Notes under the pieces: model-generated
Database searches by the model: none
What the model saw: only the letters and a program-made list of their open reading frames with translations
Told to the model about the DNA's origin: nothing
Program-made: the position numbers and the translations under genes
From: Methylophaga sp.
GTDB taxonomy: Bacteria; Pseudomonadota; Gammaproteobacteria; Nitrosococcales; Methylophagaceae
Direction: 5' to 3'
NCBI GenBank assembly: GCA_020831825.1
Contig: JAFIFW010000009.1
Coordinates: 1 to 64,000 of the forward strand
DNA: 64,000 nucleotides
Part shown: one piece after another, positions 54,584 to 64,000 of the stretch
Position numbering within the stretch: the first letter of the stretch is position 1
Layout: the number at the start of each line of letters is the position of its first letter

Positions 54584-57500
54584 ATGAAAAATACATTCAA
54601 AAAATGCCTCCAAATACTCTGTTTGGCTACGCTGTCAACAACAAGCGTCAACAGCTCGGAATTAAATTTATCTCAAGTACCGCTTTACTTAACGACGGGT
54701 GTCGATCCCAACATCATGTTCATCATCGACGACTCTGGTTCGATGATGTGGGAAACGATTCCTGATGAATTGACTTACCGTTTTTTTACCGGCAACATTA
54801 ATACACTACTCTTCTGGCTTTTCCCACCAGTCCATAATTTGCACGGTGGTGGGGAATATTTCGGAACTGGTAATGCCAACTGGGGCCGAATTCCGCACTT
54901 TGACATTGGAGACTTCAGTGCTCATGTGCGATCAGCGCACAATAACCCTGTCTATTACAACCCGGCAATAACCTATCGCCCTTGGGTAAATGCAGATGGC
55001 ACAGTCATGGCCAATGCATCACCATCAGCAGCGATGCGTCGGCCACTGCATCCCGGCTTTGGTACATTTAACCTGACACAGGATTTCACTCATGCTCGAT
55101 GGTGGAATAGTGACGGTACAACAGACAACACCAGTAGAAGTGTTTTTCCAGCGACCTACTATCACTACATCGGGGGCGATGAAGAAAACCGAAATAGCTA
55201 CGATCATGTCGAGATAAAGCCGGAAAACGCACCTTTCACAGGCCATGGCAGAGAGAATCGCACCGATTGCGCAAGCGCCCCAAGCTGTACTTACCATGAA
55301 GAAATTCAGAACTTTGCGAACTGGTACAGCTATTACCGTAACCGGATTTTTGCCTCGCGGGCAGGAATAGGTCGAGCATTTGTTGATTTTGATGGTGGTA
55401 TGAGAGTCGGCTATGGCACAATCAACCACAACCGAACCACTACATCCAATCTCGACGGCATCCCCGGGCGAACTGTCGTTCAAGGAGTTCGAGACTTCAG
55501 CGGGGCTAATAAAACAGCTTTCTTCGATGTACTTTACAACAGACCAATTCCTGCTCAAGGCACGCCTTTACGCAGAGCACTGGAAGGCGCTGGAGAATAT
55601 TTCTCGAGAAATGACGTAAGTGGGCCTTGGAGTGACACTCCGGGAATAGTTTCACCCGGTGAAAGCTCAGCAGATCACCTTTCCTGTCGACAAAGCTTTA
55701 CTATCCTCATGACTGATGGATACACAACCGGCGATTTTCTGAGTGCCGGTTATGGAGCAGCAGACAGTACTCGCAGAGCAAACATTGATGGTACCAGCTC
55801 CAGCGTCACCAACTTGCATCCCACCAACCCGGCTCTCAACTACACCTATACTCCCATAGATCCATTTCAAGACGGCATGGCTCACAATCTTGCTGATGTG
55901 GCAATGTACTACTGGCAGCGAGATCTGAGACCCGATCTAGACAACCGAGTGCCTACGTCCTCTGTCAATGAGGCTTTCTGGCAGCACATGGTAACCTTTG
56001 GTATTGGACTTGGGGTCTCAGGTTCGATCAACCCTGATGATGCCTGGCAAGCTTTTCACGATGGAACCACAATCAACTGGCCAGATCCTGAGTGGAATTT
56101 TATCAACTGTGGCAATAGCCCAAATGCACGCGCATGTGCACCTCGAATAGATGATCTCCTGCATGCAGCCATCAACAGCCGAGGCGGATTCTTTAGTGTT
56201 GATGATCCAGATAGTTTTGCGGCTGAATTGCAAGGTGTATTGTCAAATATTGTTGACCGCACGTCTTCAGCTGCCTCAGTTGCCTTGAATTCAGGAACCA
56301 TTTCTGGTGACACACGCGTCTATCAGGCACGCTTTGAGAGCGGTGGCTGGACCGGTCAGCTTCTTGCCTATCAAATTGAAAGCAACGGCACCTTGGGTGC
56401 GCTTGAATGGGATGCTGGAAGCCTGATGCTCGCAGCGAATAGTCGCGTTATTGTTTCCCATGATGGAACGAATGGTGTGCCGTTTCGCTGGAACAACCTC
56501 TCAGCCTCTCAACAAAGTCAACTGCTGAGTGAAAACGTACTCAACTATGTTCGCGGTGAACAAGCCAACGAGATTACCAATGGTGGTACATTTCGAAATC
56601 GATCTCGAGTGCTTGGTGATATCATCAATTCAAGTCCTGTATTTTCAGGCGCACCTAACTCGAGATATCCAGATAACTGGGGAATCGGGGCTGCAGAAAA
56701 TGCACAACCCTACCGAAATTTTCGTGTCGCACAAGCCAACCGTACCCCTCTAGTGCTGGTAGGTGCGAATGACGGTATGCTACATGGCTTTAACGCTACC
56801 ACTGGTGTTGAGATATTCGCTTATGTTCCGGCCAGTGTTATTTCTAATTTACCGTTGCTGACAGATCCTAACTACAATCATCGATATTATGTCGATGGCA
56901 ACCCAACCATTGTTGACGCCTTTATCAATGGGGTATGGAAAACCATACTGGTCTCTGGACTGGGTGCCGGCGGACAAGGTATTTTTGCACTTGATATCAC
57001 AGATCCCGACTCGTTTTCATCTGAGGCTGGGGCATCTGCTAACGTCTTGTGGGAATTTACTGATTTTGATGATCGGGATATGGGGTATACGCTGGGTCAG
57101 CCTAGCATCGTTCGTCTTAACAATGGTAGCTGGGCCGCAATATTCAGCGGCGGTTACAACAATACTGCTGACAATGGCAATACCGGTGACAGTACCAACG
57201 ATAGCTTAACCGGTAATGCCGTACTTTATATCGTTGACCTTGCCACTGGTGACTTGATCAGGAAATTTGATACCGGCGTAGGACGAGCACAGGATCCCAC
57301 CGGCAATAACAGGCCTAACGGACTCGCCTCTCCAGCGGTTGTGGATATTAATGGTAACTATAGCGCTGACGCTGTCTATGCAGGTGATTTATTTGGCAAC
57401 GTCTGGAAAATAAATCTAGCCGGTAATGATCCAGCAAGTTGGAATTTTGCCTACCTGACGGGTGGAATCCCCCAACCTCTGTTCACCGCTTGCCATGGAA

Positions 57501-58264
57501 CAATATGCAACGCCAGTAATCTACAACCCATCACCACACGACCTCAGGTCGTTCGTCATCCTTCCGGTGCAGGGTATATTGTCCTGTTCGGTACTGGTCA
57601 ATACATGGAAGTCGGTGATAATGCAATAACGGGTCAGACCACTCAGAGTTACTATGCGATTTGGGACAAAGCACAACCAACCCTAACACCTTTCAATCGA
57701 GGTAACCTGCTGGAGCAGGAAATCATGTTCGAGATCAACCAGGCAAATGGAGATTTCCGCGTCACCTCTGACACCAGCATTGATTGGAGTAGTCATAATG
57801 GCTGGTTTATGGATCTGCAATACGGTGCTGATAATTTCGGTGAGCGCCAAGTCAGCAATGCTCTGGTTAGAAGCAACAGAATTATATTCACCACACTGCT
57901 GCCCTCTGTAGATCCCTGTGAATTTGGTGGCAGCGGCTGGCTGATGGAGCTGGATATCTTTTCAGGTGCAAGATTGCCGTTCTCGCCTTTCGATCTCAAT
58001 AACGATGGTGTCTTTGATATCAATGACTTTATCAATGTTGGAGACATCACTGGCGATGGTAATGACGATTACCTGCCTGCCAGCGGCCGAAAGTCAACCG
58101 TGGGAATTATCCCAACACCGAGCATCGTCAATGACACTGGCGGACAACGCGAATACAAGTTCCTGAGTGGTTCTTCTGGCGAAATTGAAGTCATCACGGA
58201 AAACCCTGGTCCCGGTGAAACTGGCCGCCAGTCCTGGTATCCGCTAGATTTTATCTTTCAATGA
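54584..58264 (+). CDS. pilY1: PilY1, pilus tip-associated adhesin/regulator
   Basis: PilY1 is a large secreted protein presented by the minor pilins; it affects retraction, adhesion and surface sensing. The 1226 residues begin with a signal peptide (about 25 residues) and an N-terminal VWA-like part with the metal site MFIIDDSGSM near residue 45. The C-terminal half is the PilY1 beta-propeller (PLVLVGANDGMLHGFNA, VSGLGAGGQGIFALDIT, LYIVDLATGDLIRKFDTG). A calcium-binding style segment DLNNDGVFDINDF and DITGDGND lies near residues 1135-1160. It is in the standard place after pilX. Confidence 0.95.
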   Translation: MKNTFKKCLQILCLATLSTTSVNSSELNLSQVPLYLTTGVDPNIMFIIDDSGSMMWETIPDELTYRFFTGNINTLLFWLFPPVHNLHGGGEYFGTGNANWGRIPHFDIGDFSAHVRSAHNNPVYYNPAITYRPWVNADGTVMANASPSAAMRRPLHPGFGTFNLTQDFTHARWWNSDGTTDNTSRSVFPATYYHYIGGDEENRNSYDHVEIKPENAPFTGHGRENRTDCASAPSCTYHEEIQNFANWYSYYRNRIFASRAGIGRAFVDFDGGMRVGYGTINHNRTTTSNLDGIPGRTVVQGVRDFSGANKTAFFDVLYNRPIPAQGTPLRRALEGAGEYFSRNDVSGPWSDTPGIVSPGESSADHLSCRQSFTILMTDGYTTGDFLSAGYGAADSTRRANIDGTSSSVTNLHPTNPALNYTYTPIDPFQDGMAHNLADVAMYYWQRDLRPDLDNRVPTSSVNEAFWQHMVTFGIGLGVSGSINPDDAWQAFHDGTTINWPDPEWNFINCGNSPNARACAPRIDDLLHAAINSRGGFFSVDDPDSFAAELQGVLSNIVDRTSSAASVALNSGTISGDTRVYQARFESGGWTGQLLAYQIESNGTLGALEWDAGSLMLAANSRVIVSHDGTNGVPFRWNNLSASQQSQLLSENVLNYVRGEQANEITNGGTFRNRSRVLGDIINSSPVFSGAPNSRYPDNWGIGAAENAQPYRNFRVAQANRTPLVLVGANDGMLHGFNATTGVEIFAYVPASVISNLPLLTDPNYNHRYYVDGNPTIVDAFINGVWKTILVSGLGAGGQGIFALDITDPDSFSSEAGASANVLWEFTDFDDRDMGYTLGQPSIVRLNNGSWAAIFSGGYNNTADNGNTGDSTNDSLTGNAVLYIVDLATGDLIRKFDTGVGRAQDPTGNNRPNGLASPAVVDINGNYSADAVYAGDLFGNVWKINLAGNDPASWNFAYLTGGIPQPLFTACHGTICNASNLQPITTRPQVVRHPSGAGYIVLFGTGQYMEVGDNAITGQTTQSYYAIWDKAQPTLTPFNRGNLLEQEIMFEINQANGDFRVTSDTSIDWSSHNGWFMDLQYGADNFGERQVSNALVRSNRIIFTTLLPSVDPCEFGGSGWLMELDIFSGARLPFSPFDLNNDGVFDINDFINVGDITGDGNDDYLPASGRKSTVGIIPTPSIVNDTGGQREYKFLSGSSGEIEVITENPGPGETGRQSWYPLDFIFQ

Positions 58265-58280
58265 TTTGGGAGTTTGACTG

Positions 58281-58598
58281 ATGATCAACCGGTTTTTCAA
58301 AATCTGCACAGGATTATCAATAATCGTAGTGACTACTACCTCTGTACTGGCAATGGTTCCTTATCAGCTTTCTGGAACAGTTAGCCAGCTGAGCTTAGAT
58401 ATTCGCCAGATCGTTGTTGATACCACACGATATGAACTCTCCGATCAGTTGCTGATTGATGGAATACCGTCAGATATTACTCAATTGCCAATCAAAACTG
58501 GAAGTCATATCGGCATTACTTTGCGACAGCAAGCCCTTGGCGATCTCCCTCTTATTGAAGAAATCTGGCTGCTGGACACTCAGGAGGAGTCACAATGA
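58281..58598 (+). CDS. PilY2-like small exported protein
   Basis: A 105-residue protein with a signal peptide (MINRFFKICTGLSIIVVTTTSVLA, cleavage before MVPY). The mature part is about 80 residues and contains no cysteine or membrane helix. It sits between pilY1 and pilE, where Pseudomonas aeruginosa has pilY2. I assign it from size, export signal and place; sequence motifs are not distinctive. Its stop overlaps the pilE start by 4 bases. Confidence 0.65.
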   Translation: MINRFFKICTGLSIIVVTTTSVLAMVPYQLSGTVSQLSLDIRQIVVDTTRYELSDQLLIDGIPSDITQLPIKTGSHIGITLRQQALGDLPLIEEIWLLDTQEESQ

Positions 58599-58990
58599 TT
58601 AATAAGGTTAGAGACAGGCAATCTGGTTTCACACTGATCGAACTATTAATTGCTATCGCTATCGTAGCGATTATTGTCTCCATCGCCTACCCATCCTACC
58701 TGACCCAGGTACAGCAAACCCGCCGCGCCAATGCTCAGGCCGATCTGGTAGAACTGGCCGCTTACATGCAGCGGTTTTACACCGAAAACTTTACCTATGC
58801 TGGTGCTGCATTGCCTTACAACACCTCACCCAAATCAGGCGGCCAGAGCTTTTACAACATTGCGCTTGGTAATGCAACTGCAACCACTTATACACTCACT
58901 GCGACACCACAGGGTCCCCAAGTAGGTGATTCTTGTGGCAATATGACAATAAACCAGCGCGGTCAGGGAACACCGGCAAATTGTTGGTGA
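58595..58990 (+). CDS. pilE: PilE, type IV pilus minor pilin
   Basis: A type IV pilin-like protein of 131 residues. The leader ends at Gly11 with SGFTLIELLIAIAIVAIIVSIAYPSY (landmark), a perfect prepilin site. The C-terminal half has PKSGGQSFYNIAL, TYTLTATPQGPQ and a cysteine pair (DSCGNM...ANCW) forming the D-region disulfide. It closes the operon and is followed by a terminator. Confidence 0.93.
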   Translation: MINKVRDRQSGFTLIELLIAIAIVAIIVSIAYPSYLTQVQQTRRANAQADLVELAAYMQRFYTENFTYAGAALPYNTSPKSGGQSFYNIALGNATATTYTLTATPQGPQVGDSCGNMTINQRGQGTPANCW

Positions 58991-59020
58991 ATGCTGTTTT
59001 TGATGCGGATCGTTAAAATC

Positions 59021-59050
59021 AAAAAAATGCCGACTTTCGTCGGCATTTTT
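59021..59050. terminator. Bidirectional terminator between pilE and the adhesin gene
   Basis: The hairpin AAATGCCGAC-TTTC-GTCGGCATTT has A and T runs on both sides. It lies 31 bases past the pilE stop on the plus strand and 21 bases past the adhesin stop on the minus strand, serving both convergent units. Confidence 0.95.
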
Positions 59051-59070
59051 GTTTTGAATACCGGCCGGAA

Positions 59071-62000
59071 TTAACTTTGATCAACCTGAATCTGACCTTG
59101 TGAAACCAATGAGTTTATGATCTCAGCTTGTTGCGTGTTTGGATCATAATGCCCCACACCAAGATCACCCAATGAGGTCCCTTGTAGAGTTATTGTTTGA
59201 AATTCAGCACCATCTCCATTGGGAGACAGGTTCAACACCACATCATCACCCACTTGTTCGATCCTGATGTAATCAGTGAGGTTGCCTGCTTCTTCACCCT
59301 GTAACAAGTCAGAAATATCCAGAACATCCGCCTGACCGTTATTGAAGTCGGTAATCGTGTCAGATGCCGGCCTGAAAACACTGGCATCGCCACTTTTCCA
59401 GACAAACACATCGCGGCCACCACCGCCAGTCATTACATCGTTGCCAGCACCACCATATATAATCTCATTCGCCTCAGTACCAATCAGGATGTCAGCACCA
59501 CGAGTGCCTTCGAGCAAAACCGGTGGCAACGCAGTCACGGTGACATTAAGCGGAACCTCAGTTGTAGCAGTGAGTGAACCACAGACTTCTGATGGATCCA
59601 GGGTGCCAGCCAAACTTTCTTCTGAAGTTGCCGAGACAGTAAGCTGAAACTCCGTGGTCTCATAAACGGCATTCGGCGGTACTTGCAAGGATAGTGATGA
59701 TAAATCCCAATCCTTGACATCGATCTCATTCAAATCATCTGTGGCGGTAAATGTATGCGTGCCATCAGTCAACACAAAACCTGATGGAATATTGCTGACC
59801 ACAATTTTTGTAATGCTTTCTGAGCCATCGGTATCAGTCAACGCGGCAGAGATTGACAGTAAAATTGAATCACCCGCTTCGACAGTAATTTCACCCACAC
59901 TGTCAACCAGCTCTGTGTAGGTGATGCTATTGATCAGATAGTCATCGCCTTCACCTTTGGCAGAAAATCTGATTTCGTTGAATGCAACACCACTACTGGG
60001 TTGGAAGGTGTAAGGCCCATCAACTCTGTCAGTGCCACCCGCATGCTCAAGTGACTCAATAAAGACGCCGTCCATGTAGAAGGAAATAACCGCAGTTTCT
60101 CCTTCAATGGCACCACTTCCGGTCACAGAATTATAGTTATATCCATGCTTCCATGCGAAGGATACATCAACCGTAGTCACATCATTTTCAAATTTAACGA
60201 CCAGATGTTCAGAGGCGTCCAGGTTGAAGTCAAAACCAAGTTCATCAGGATGCCCTTGGTTTGCCCCACCGAATGTGGCACCAGAGACACCAAATCCAGG
60301 TGCAAAAGTACCACCGCGAATTGAAATATCGACGGGGGTTGCTCCAGGTGCGTCAGGATCAACACCCGCAGCAAATGCCAGTACGGTGTATGTACCCGAA
60401 GTATCGGTAACATTATCTTTGTTGATGGTAACTGTACGAGTCTCTTTGCTTGAAACAGACAGCAATGGGGCATCAGCCACAGGCGTCACGTCAATAGTCA
60501 TGGTGCCAGATGAAGAGCTCCAATCGGTACCATCAGACACGCTGAACTCAAAGCTCGCGTAATCGGATCTCATGTTACCCGTTTCGGTATCGTCAGCATA
60601 TTCGTCACGACCAGACTCATTAGGATTTGGCATAAACGTCAACAGGCCGTTTTCAATATCTTCAACAGAAATTTCAAGACCTGCTTCTGTCACAGCAACG
60701 CCATCAAACAAAAGCTGACCATCGAGTGGCAATGAGTCGATCCGGACAAACTGCAAGGCATCGCCATCAGCATCCGTGTATCTGAAATCACCCAACTGGA
60801 AGGTCAGTAAAGTATCTTCACAAGTAATAACATAAGAGCTAAGTGTTTCAGGTATGTCATTCAGCCCGTTAATGAAAATGGTCAGTATGGCTTGATCTGT
60901 ATCACCATCACCGTCCGCAATGGTGTATGTGAATACATCCGTTTCTATGACGCCATCCGGCAGGTATGACATGTCTGTTGTCAATGTGTAAACATAACTG
61001 CCATCATTGTTCAATACCAAAGTGCCAAATGCCCCTTGCAAGGCAGTACCAATTGAGCCAACCTCAGCGCCGGCTCTTACTCCGATAACGGCACCACCAT
61101 CTGCGCCAAGATTATCATTGTCCAAAACATTGCCGCTGACTTCAGTCTCATTCTGGCTTAGTTCATTGGTGTCATCCTCGGCGACCGGTACATCATCCAC
61201 AACACTGATGACACCGCTCAAATCAGCCGCAATAGTCTCGCTAACTTCATCGCCATCACCATCGGTTACTGTGACCGTTGCAGACACGCCCACCAGCCCC
61301 GCGGGCAGCGTTAAGCTGTCAATCCCCGCCAGCGGGTGATCCAGTGGTGCTGATTGTGTCACGGTAACTTCGCCGTCATCCGCGATCTCTATGCGAATGA
61401 CTTCAGTACCATTCGCAACACCTATCACCGCTCCATCGTCCAGTGAAAAGACTACGGCTTCTCCACCACTGGTCAAATCGTGTGCAAGACTTTCATTCAA
61501 GATCAGTTCGTATCCCGCAATGACGGTATCACCCTCACCATCAGCGCCATATGTAACCGTTACCGCAGACAACAACGCCGCAGCCACTGAGCCTGTTGCG
61601 ACTGAGGTGCCACCCTCTATCGTTTCGCTATCTTGTGTCACAAACACAAGTTCGCCAAGGTCAACAGCTTCAACGCTTACTTCCGGTACGTCATCTTGAA
61701 CGTCGATAACAAGAACACCACTACCTGTCTGCCCAGCCGTATCTGTAACAGTGACTATTATTGTTTCTGCCGCCTCAACCAGTTCATCGTTGTCTGGTTT
61801 TTCATGTGTGATGCTGCTGGATAATTCGAAATGGTATTGGACTTCACCTGTAAGGTTATCGTATGAGGTGATGGTAATGACACCAAGTGAAGTTCCGATG
61901 ACATTGATATCAGAGCCATCGGCAAGTTGGTCGATGGGTATGACATTGCCATTGATTGACAAGTTGACGATATCACTCAAGCCGTCTGGATCGTCAATGA

Positions 62001-62670
62001 AGAAATTTCCCGAAAAACTTGCAGATCCACTTGATGGATTAGTACCGTGAGGTAAGCCGGCTTCGTTGACCAGCGCCCTGGCAACAATTTGGTTATCACC
62101 GGAAGGTGGCAACCGTTCGCCAGTGAGTACCAGGGGAGGAAGGTTTGCTGATTCAATGGGCGGAAACACGGCATCATCGCCATCACTCAAAAGGCCCGAT
62201 ATCGGCTCAGGATCAAAAAAGTTGACGCTAATACCTGTGGTATCAAAACCATGGTCAGGTCTGGTTTCAGGGGCATTGAACTGGTTGTAGAAAGGTTCAC
62301 GTGTACCTTCACTGCCCGCTTCAGGGCCTGCACCAGCAGCTGTTGCTTCAGCAATTTGTGTCGGGTCTGCACCTTCGAGGATGGCTTGCTGGATGAGGTC
62401 AATTTCATCAGCCAAGGCCTCATCTTGTGCGTCTGCCAAGGGAGCTGTTGGATCGAACACTTCAGAATCCAGAAGTGCGTTTGAGGTTCTGCCCAAATCC
62501 ATGACGCTGCCATCAGCAAAATGAATCTCAAGCGCACCATCTGCTCCTGTGCTGATTAAGTCATTTTGGAAAACTTTGTCACCGACTTGTAGGTGGCGAA
62601 TACTTCCATCTGTGGAAACGGCTGTTGCCGTTCCGATTAATACTGTCACTGTACCTATTTCTGTCGCCAT
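59071..62670 (-). CDS. LapA-type retained adhesin (N-terminal retention module, Ig-like repeats, RTX C-terminus)
   Basis: A 1199-residue acidic type I-secreted surface protein. The N-terminus (about 1-105: IGTVTVLIGTATAV, LQVGDKVFQNDLISTG) is the retention module that holds LapA-like adhesins in the outer-membrane pore. It is followed by TAAG at 110-113, the LapG di-alanine cleavage motif. Then come Ig/cadherin-like and VCBS-like domains (SGVLVIDVQDDVPEV, DDVPVAEDD, GSYVYTLTTD). The C-terminus has an RTX nonapeptide region (IYGGAGNDVMTGGGGRD, about 1070-1090) and a secretion signal. For this family it is rather small. The secretion genes and lapDG are not in the window. Confidence 0.92.
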   Translation of the reverse strand: MATEIGTVTVLIGTATAVSTDGSIRHLQVGDKVFQNDLISTGADGALEIHFADGSVMDLGRTSNALLDSEVFDPTAPLADAQDEALADEIDLIQQAILEGADPTQIAEATAAGAGPEAGSEGTREPFYNQFNAPETRPDHGFDTTGISVNFFDPEPISGLLSDGDDAVFPPIESANLPPLVLTGERLPPSGDNQIVARALVNEAGLPHGTNPSSGSASFSGNFFIDDPDGLSDIVNLSINGNVIPIDQLADGSDINVIGTSLGVITITSYDNLTGEVQYHFELSSSITHEKPDNDELVEAAETIIVTVTDTAGQTGSGVLVIDVQDDVPEVSVEAVDLGELVFVTQDSETIEGGTSVATGSVAAALLSAVTVTYGADGEGDTVIAGYELILNESLAHDLTSGGEAVVFSLDDGAVIGVANGTEVIRIEIADDGEVTVTQSAPLDHPLAGIDSLTLPAGLVGVSATVTVTDGDGDEVSETIAADLSGVISVVDDVPVAEDDTNELSQNETEVSGNVLDNDNLGADGGAVIGVRAGAEVGSIGTALQGAFGTLVLNNDGSYVYTLTTDMSYLPDGVIETDVFTYTIADGDGDTDQAILTIFINGLNDIPETLSSYVITCEDTLLTFQLGDFRYTDADGDALQFVRIDSLPLDGQLLFDGVAVTEAGLEISVEDIENGLLTFMPNPNESGRDEYADDTETGNMRSDYASFEFSVSDGTDWSSSSGTMTIDVTPVADAPLLSVSSKETRTVTINKDNVTDTSGTYTVLAFAAGVDPDAPGATPVDISIRGGTFAPGFGVSGATFGGANQGHPDELGFDFNLDASEHLVVKFENDVTTVDVSFAWKHGYNYNSVTGSGAIEGETAVISFYMDGVFIESLEHAGGTDRVDGPYTFQPSSGVAFNEIRFSAKGEGDDYLINSITYTELVDSVGEITVEAGDSILLSISAALTDTDGSESITKIVVSNIPSGFVLTDGTHTFTATDDLNEIDVKDWDLSSLSLQVPPNAVYETTEFQLTVSATSEESLAGTLDPSEVCGSLTATTEVPLNVTVTALPPVLLEGTRGADILIGTEANEIIYGGAGNDVMTGGGGRDVFVWKSGDASVFRPASDTITDFNNGQADVLDISDLLQGEEAGNLTDYIRIEQVGDDVVLNLSPNGDGAEFQTITLQGTSLGDLGVGHYDPNTQQAEIINSLVSQGQIQVDQS

Positions 62671-62714
62671 GAGCGTGTCTCCATGAGTCCCCCGATTGTT
62701 AGCGTATTTGTGAC

Positions 62715-62730
62715 GGCAAAAATTGTGCCT
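62715..62730 (-). promoter_or_regulatory. Sigma-54-like site ahead of the adhesin gene
   Basis: The minus strand reads AGGCACA-ATTT-TTGCC. The GG and GC dinucleotides are 10 bases apart, as in sigma-54 promoters, and 10 of 12 consensus positions match. It lies 45 bases before the ATG (GGAGA Shine-Dalgarno at about 62682). The 160-base gap to the upstream gene shows nothing else notable. Confidence 0.5.
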
Positions 62731-62830
62731 ATTCGGGTATCTTTATGGTGCCAGTATGCAATTTTTACAGCTGGATATCTATCGTACTTAGGTACAGGTT
62801 TTTAAATAAATTTGTAATATTTTGACTGAC

Positions 62831-63273
62831 TCAAAGAAGTTTTGGTCTGAGATTGGCAGAAGGACGAACCGAGGCCACAAAACGATCCAAAACTTCTGCA
62901 ACCAGACTTCTTGGTATCCATGCCTCGCCCGCATGCACAACTCGAATCGCCTTGGTCAACAACTGATGCTGCTCTGGTGCAAGCAAGGCTCGTGCAGAAT
63001 AGCCCGAGTTCTCCAGTGCAGAGAAGGTCGGCTGAGAGCTGGATAGGATCAAGGTCTTGGTTTGTGGGCAATGTCTGGATAGCAGCAGACTTATCACATT
63101 AGCATCAAAACTGTCATCTGATTCATCGACAATCAGAATATCCGCCGAGAACATGGCAATATCATCAACCAGCTCTTCAAGCGTGGCAAAATCCAACACG
63201 CGAGCCAGCATATCGGAGGCGAGTGCAAATCGACTTCTGGCAAAAGTTTTCTGTCCCAGCACAGCAACTCTGA

Positions 63274-63277
<4 letters not shown>
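62831..63277 (-). CDS. Receiver-like protein, LuxR/NarL type but lacking the helix-turn-helix
   Basis: A 148-residue protein from ATG 63277 (AAGGAG 8 bases upstream). The first 120 residues resemble the receiver of NarL-type regulators: IRVAVLGQKTFARSR, ADILIVDESDDS with a candidate acceptor Asp, TKTLILSSSQP, and LLTKAIRVVHAGEAWIPRSLVAEVLDRF, a segment that normally leads straight into the LuxR helix-turn-helix. Here the protein ends about 15 residues later. The acidic pocket at the N-terminus is missing (VLGQK instead of VDD). It may be a truncated regulator or a stand-alone domain. It overlaps the slmA stop (ATGA). Confidence 0.75.

Positions 63278-64000
<723 letters not shown>

Noticed and set aside
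55025..55558. 177-codon open frame on the minus strand
   Set aside because: It lies wholly inside pilY1 on the opposite strand, has no family pattern and no ribosome site. pilY1 is clearly the real gene.

Overview
The window is a chromosomal segment of a polarly flagellated, piliated gammaproteobacterium. Base composition is moderate and coding density is high. Three things suggest a methylotroph or alcohol oxidiser of the Methylophaga kind: a PQQ-dehydrogenase-associated beta-propeller and binding-protein pair, formate-tetrahydrofolate ligase, and the overall gene set. The genus is an inference. The flagellar gene order (flgB-L, two flagellins, flaG, fliD, fliS, fliT, flrABC, fliE-J, fliK) is that of Vibrio and Pseudomonas polar flagella.

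Layout. 1-5962: the 5' end of tuf with three tRNAs (minus strand), then hslVU, a DUF971 gene and ubiE-ubiJ-ubiB (plus). 5959-12079 (minus): fhs, ubiX, mpl, a membrane protein, and the PQQ-associated pair. 12295-12623: a small unknown gene behind a sigma-28-like promoter. 12630-17012 (minus): secF, secD, yajC, tgt. 17133: pyrF (plus). 17881-51802 (all minus): one long motility region. 52090-58990 (plus): a minor pilin operon, fimT-pilV-pilW-pilX-pilY1-pilY2-pilE. 59071-64000 (minus): a LapA-type adhesin, a receiver-like protein without an output domain, slmA, and the 3' end of argB.

How it fits together. FlrA, FlrB and FlrC are sigma-54 activators that sit inside the flagellar cluster. Sigma-54 consensus sites can be read by eye before fliK (perfect match), fliE, flrB, flgH, flgB, one flagellin gene and an STAS gene, and a weaker one before the adhesin gene. 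Sigma-28 sites precede the other flagellin gene, fliST and the unknown gene at 12357. This reproduces the Vibrio class III / class IV hierarchy, including one sigma-54 flagellin and one sigma-28 flagellin.

The most unusual part is a compact cassette at 20899-24832, inserted between fliJ and fliK: STAS, a shortened CheY, a 59-codon ORF that looks like the first residues of CheA, a ParA-type ATPase lacking the signature lysine, and a soluble receptor built as globin-PAS-PAS-MCP with a basic N-terminal tail. It looks like a collapsed chemotaxis operon in which the receptor and its partitioning ATPase were kept. A frame-disrupted remnant lies just downstream of it. I saw no CRISPR array, insertion sequence, prophage or rRNA gene.
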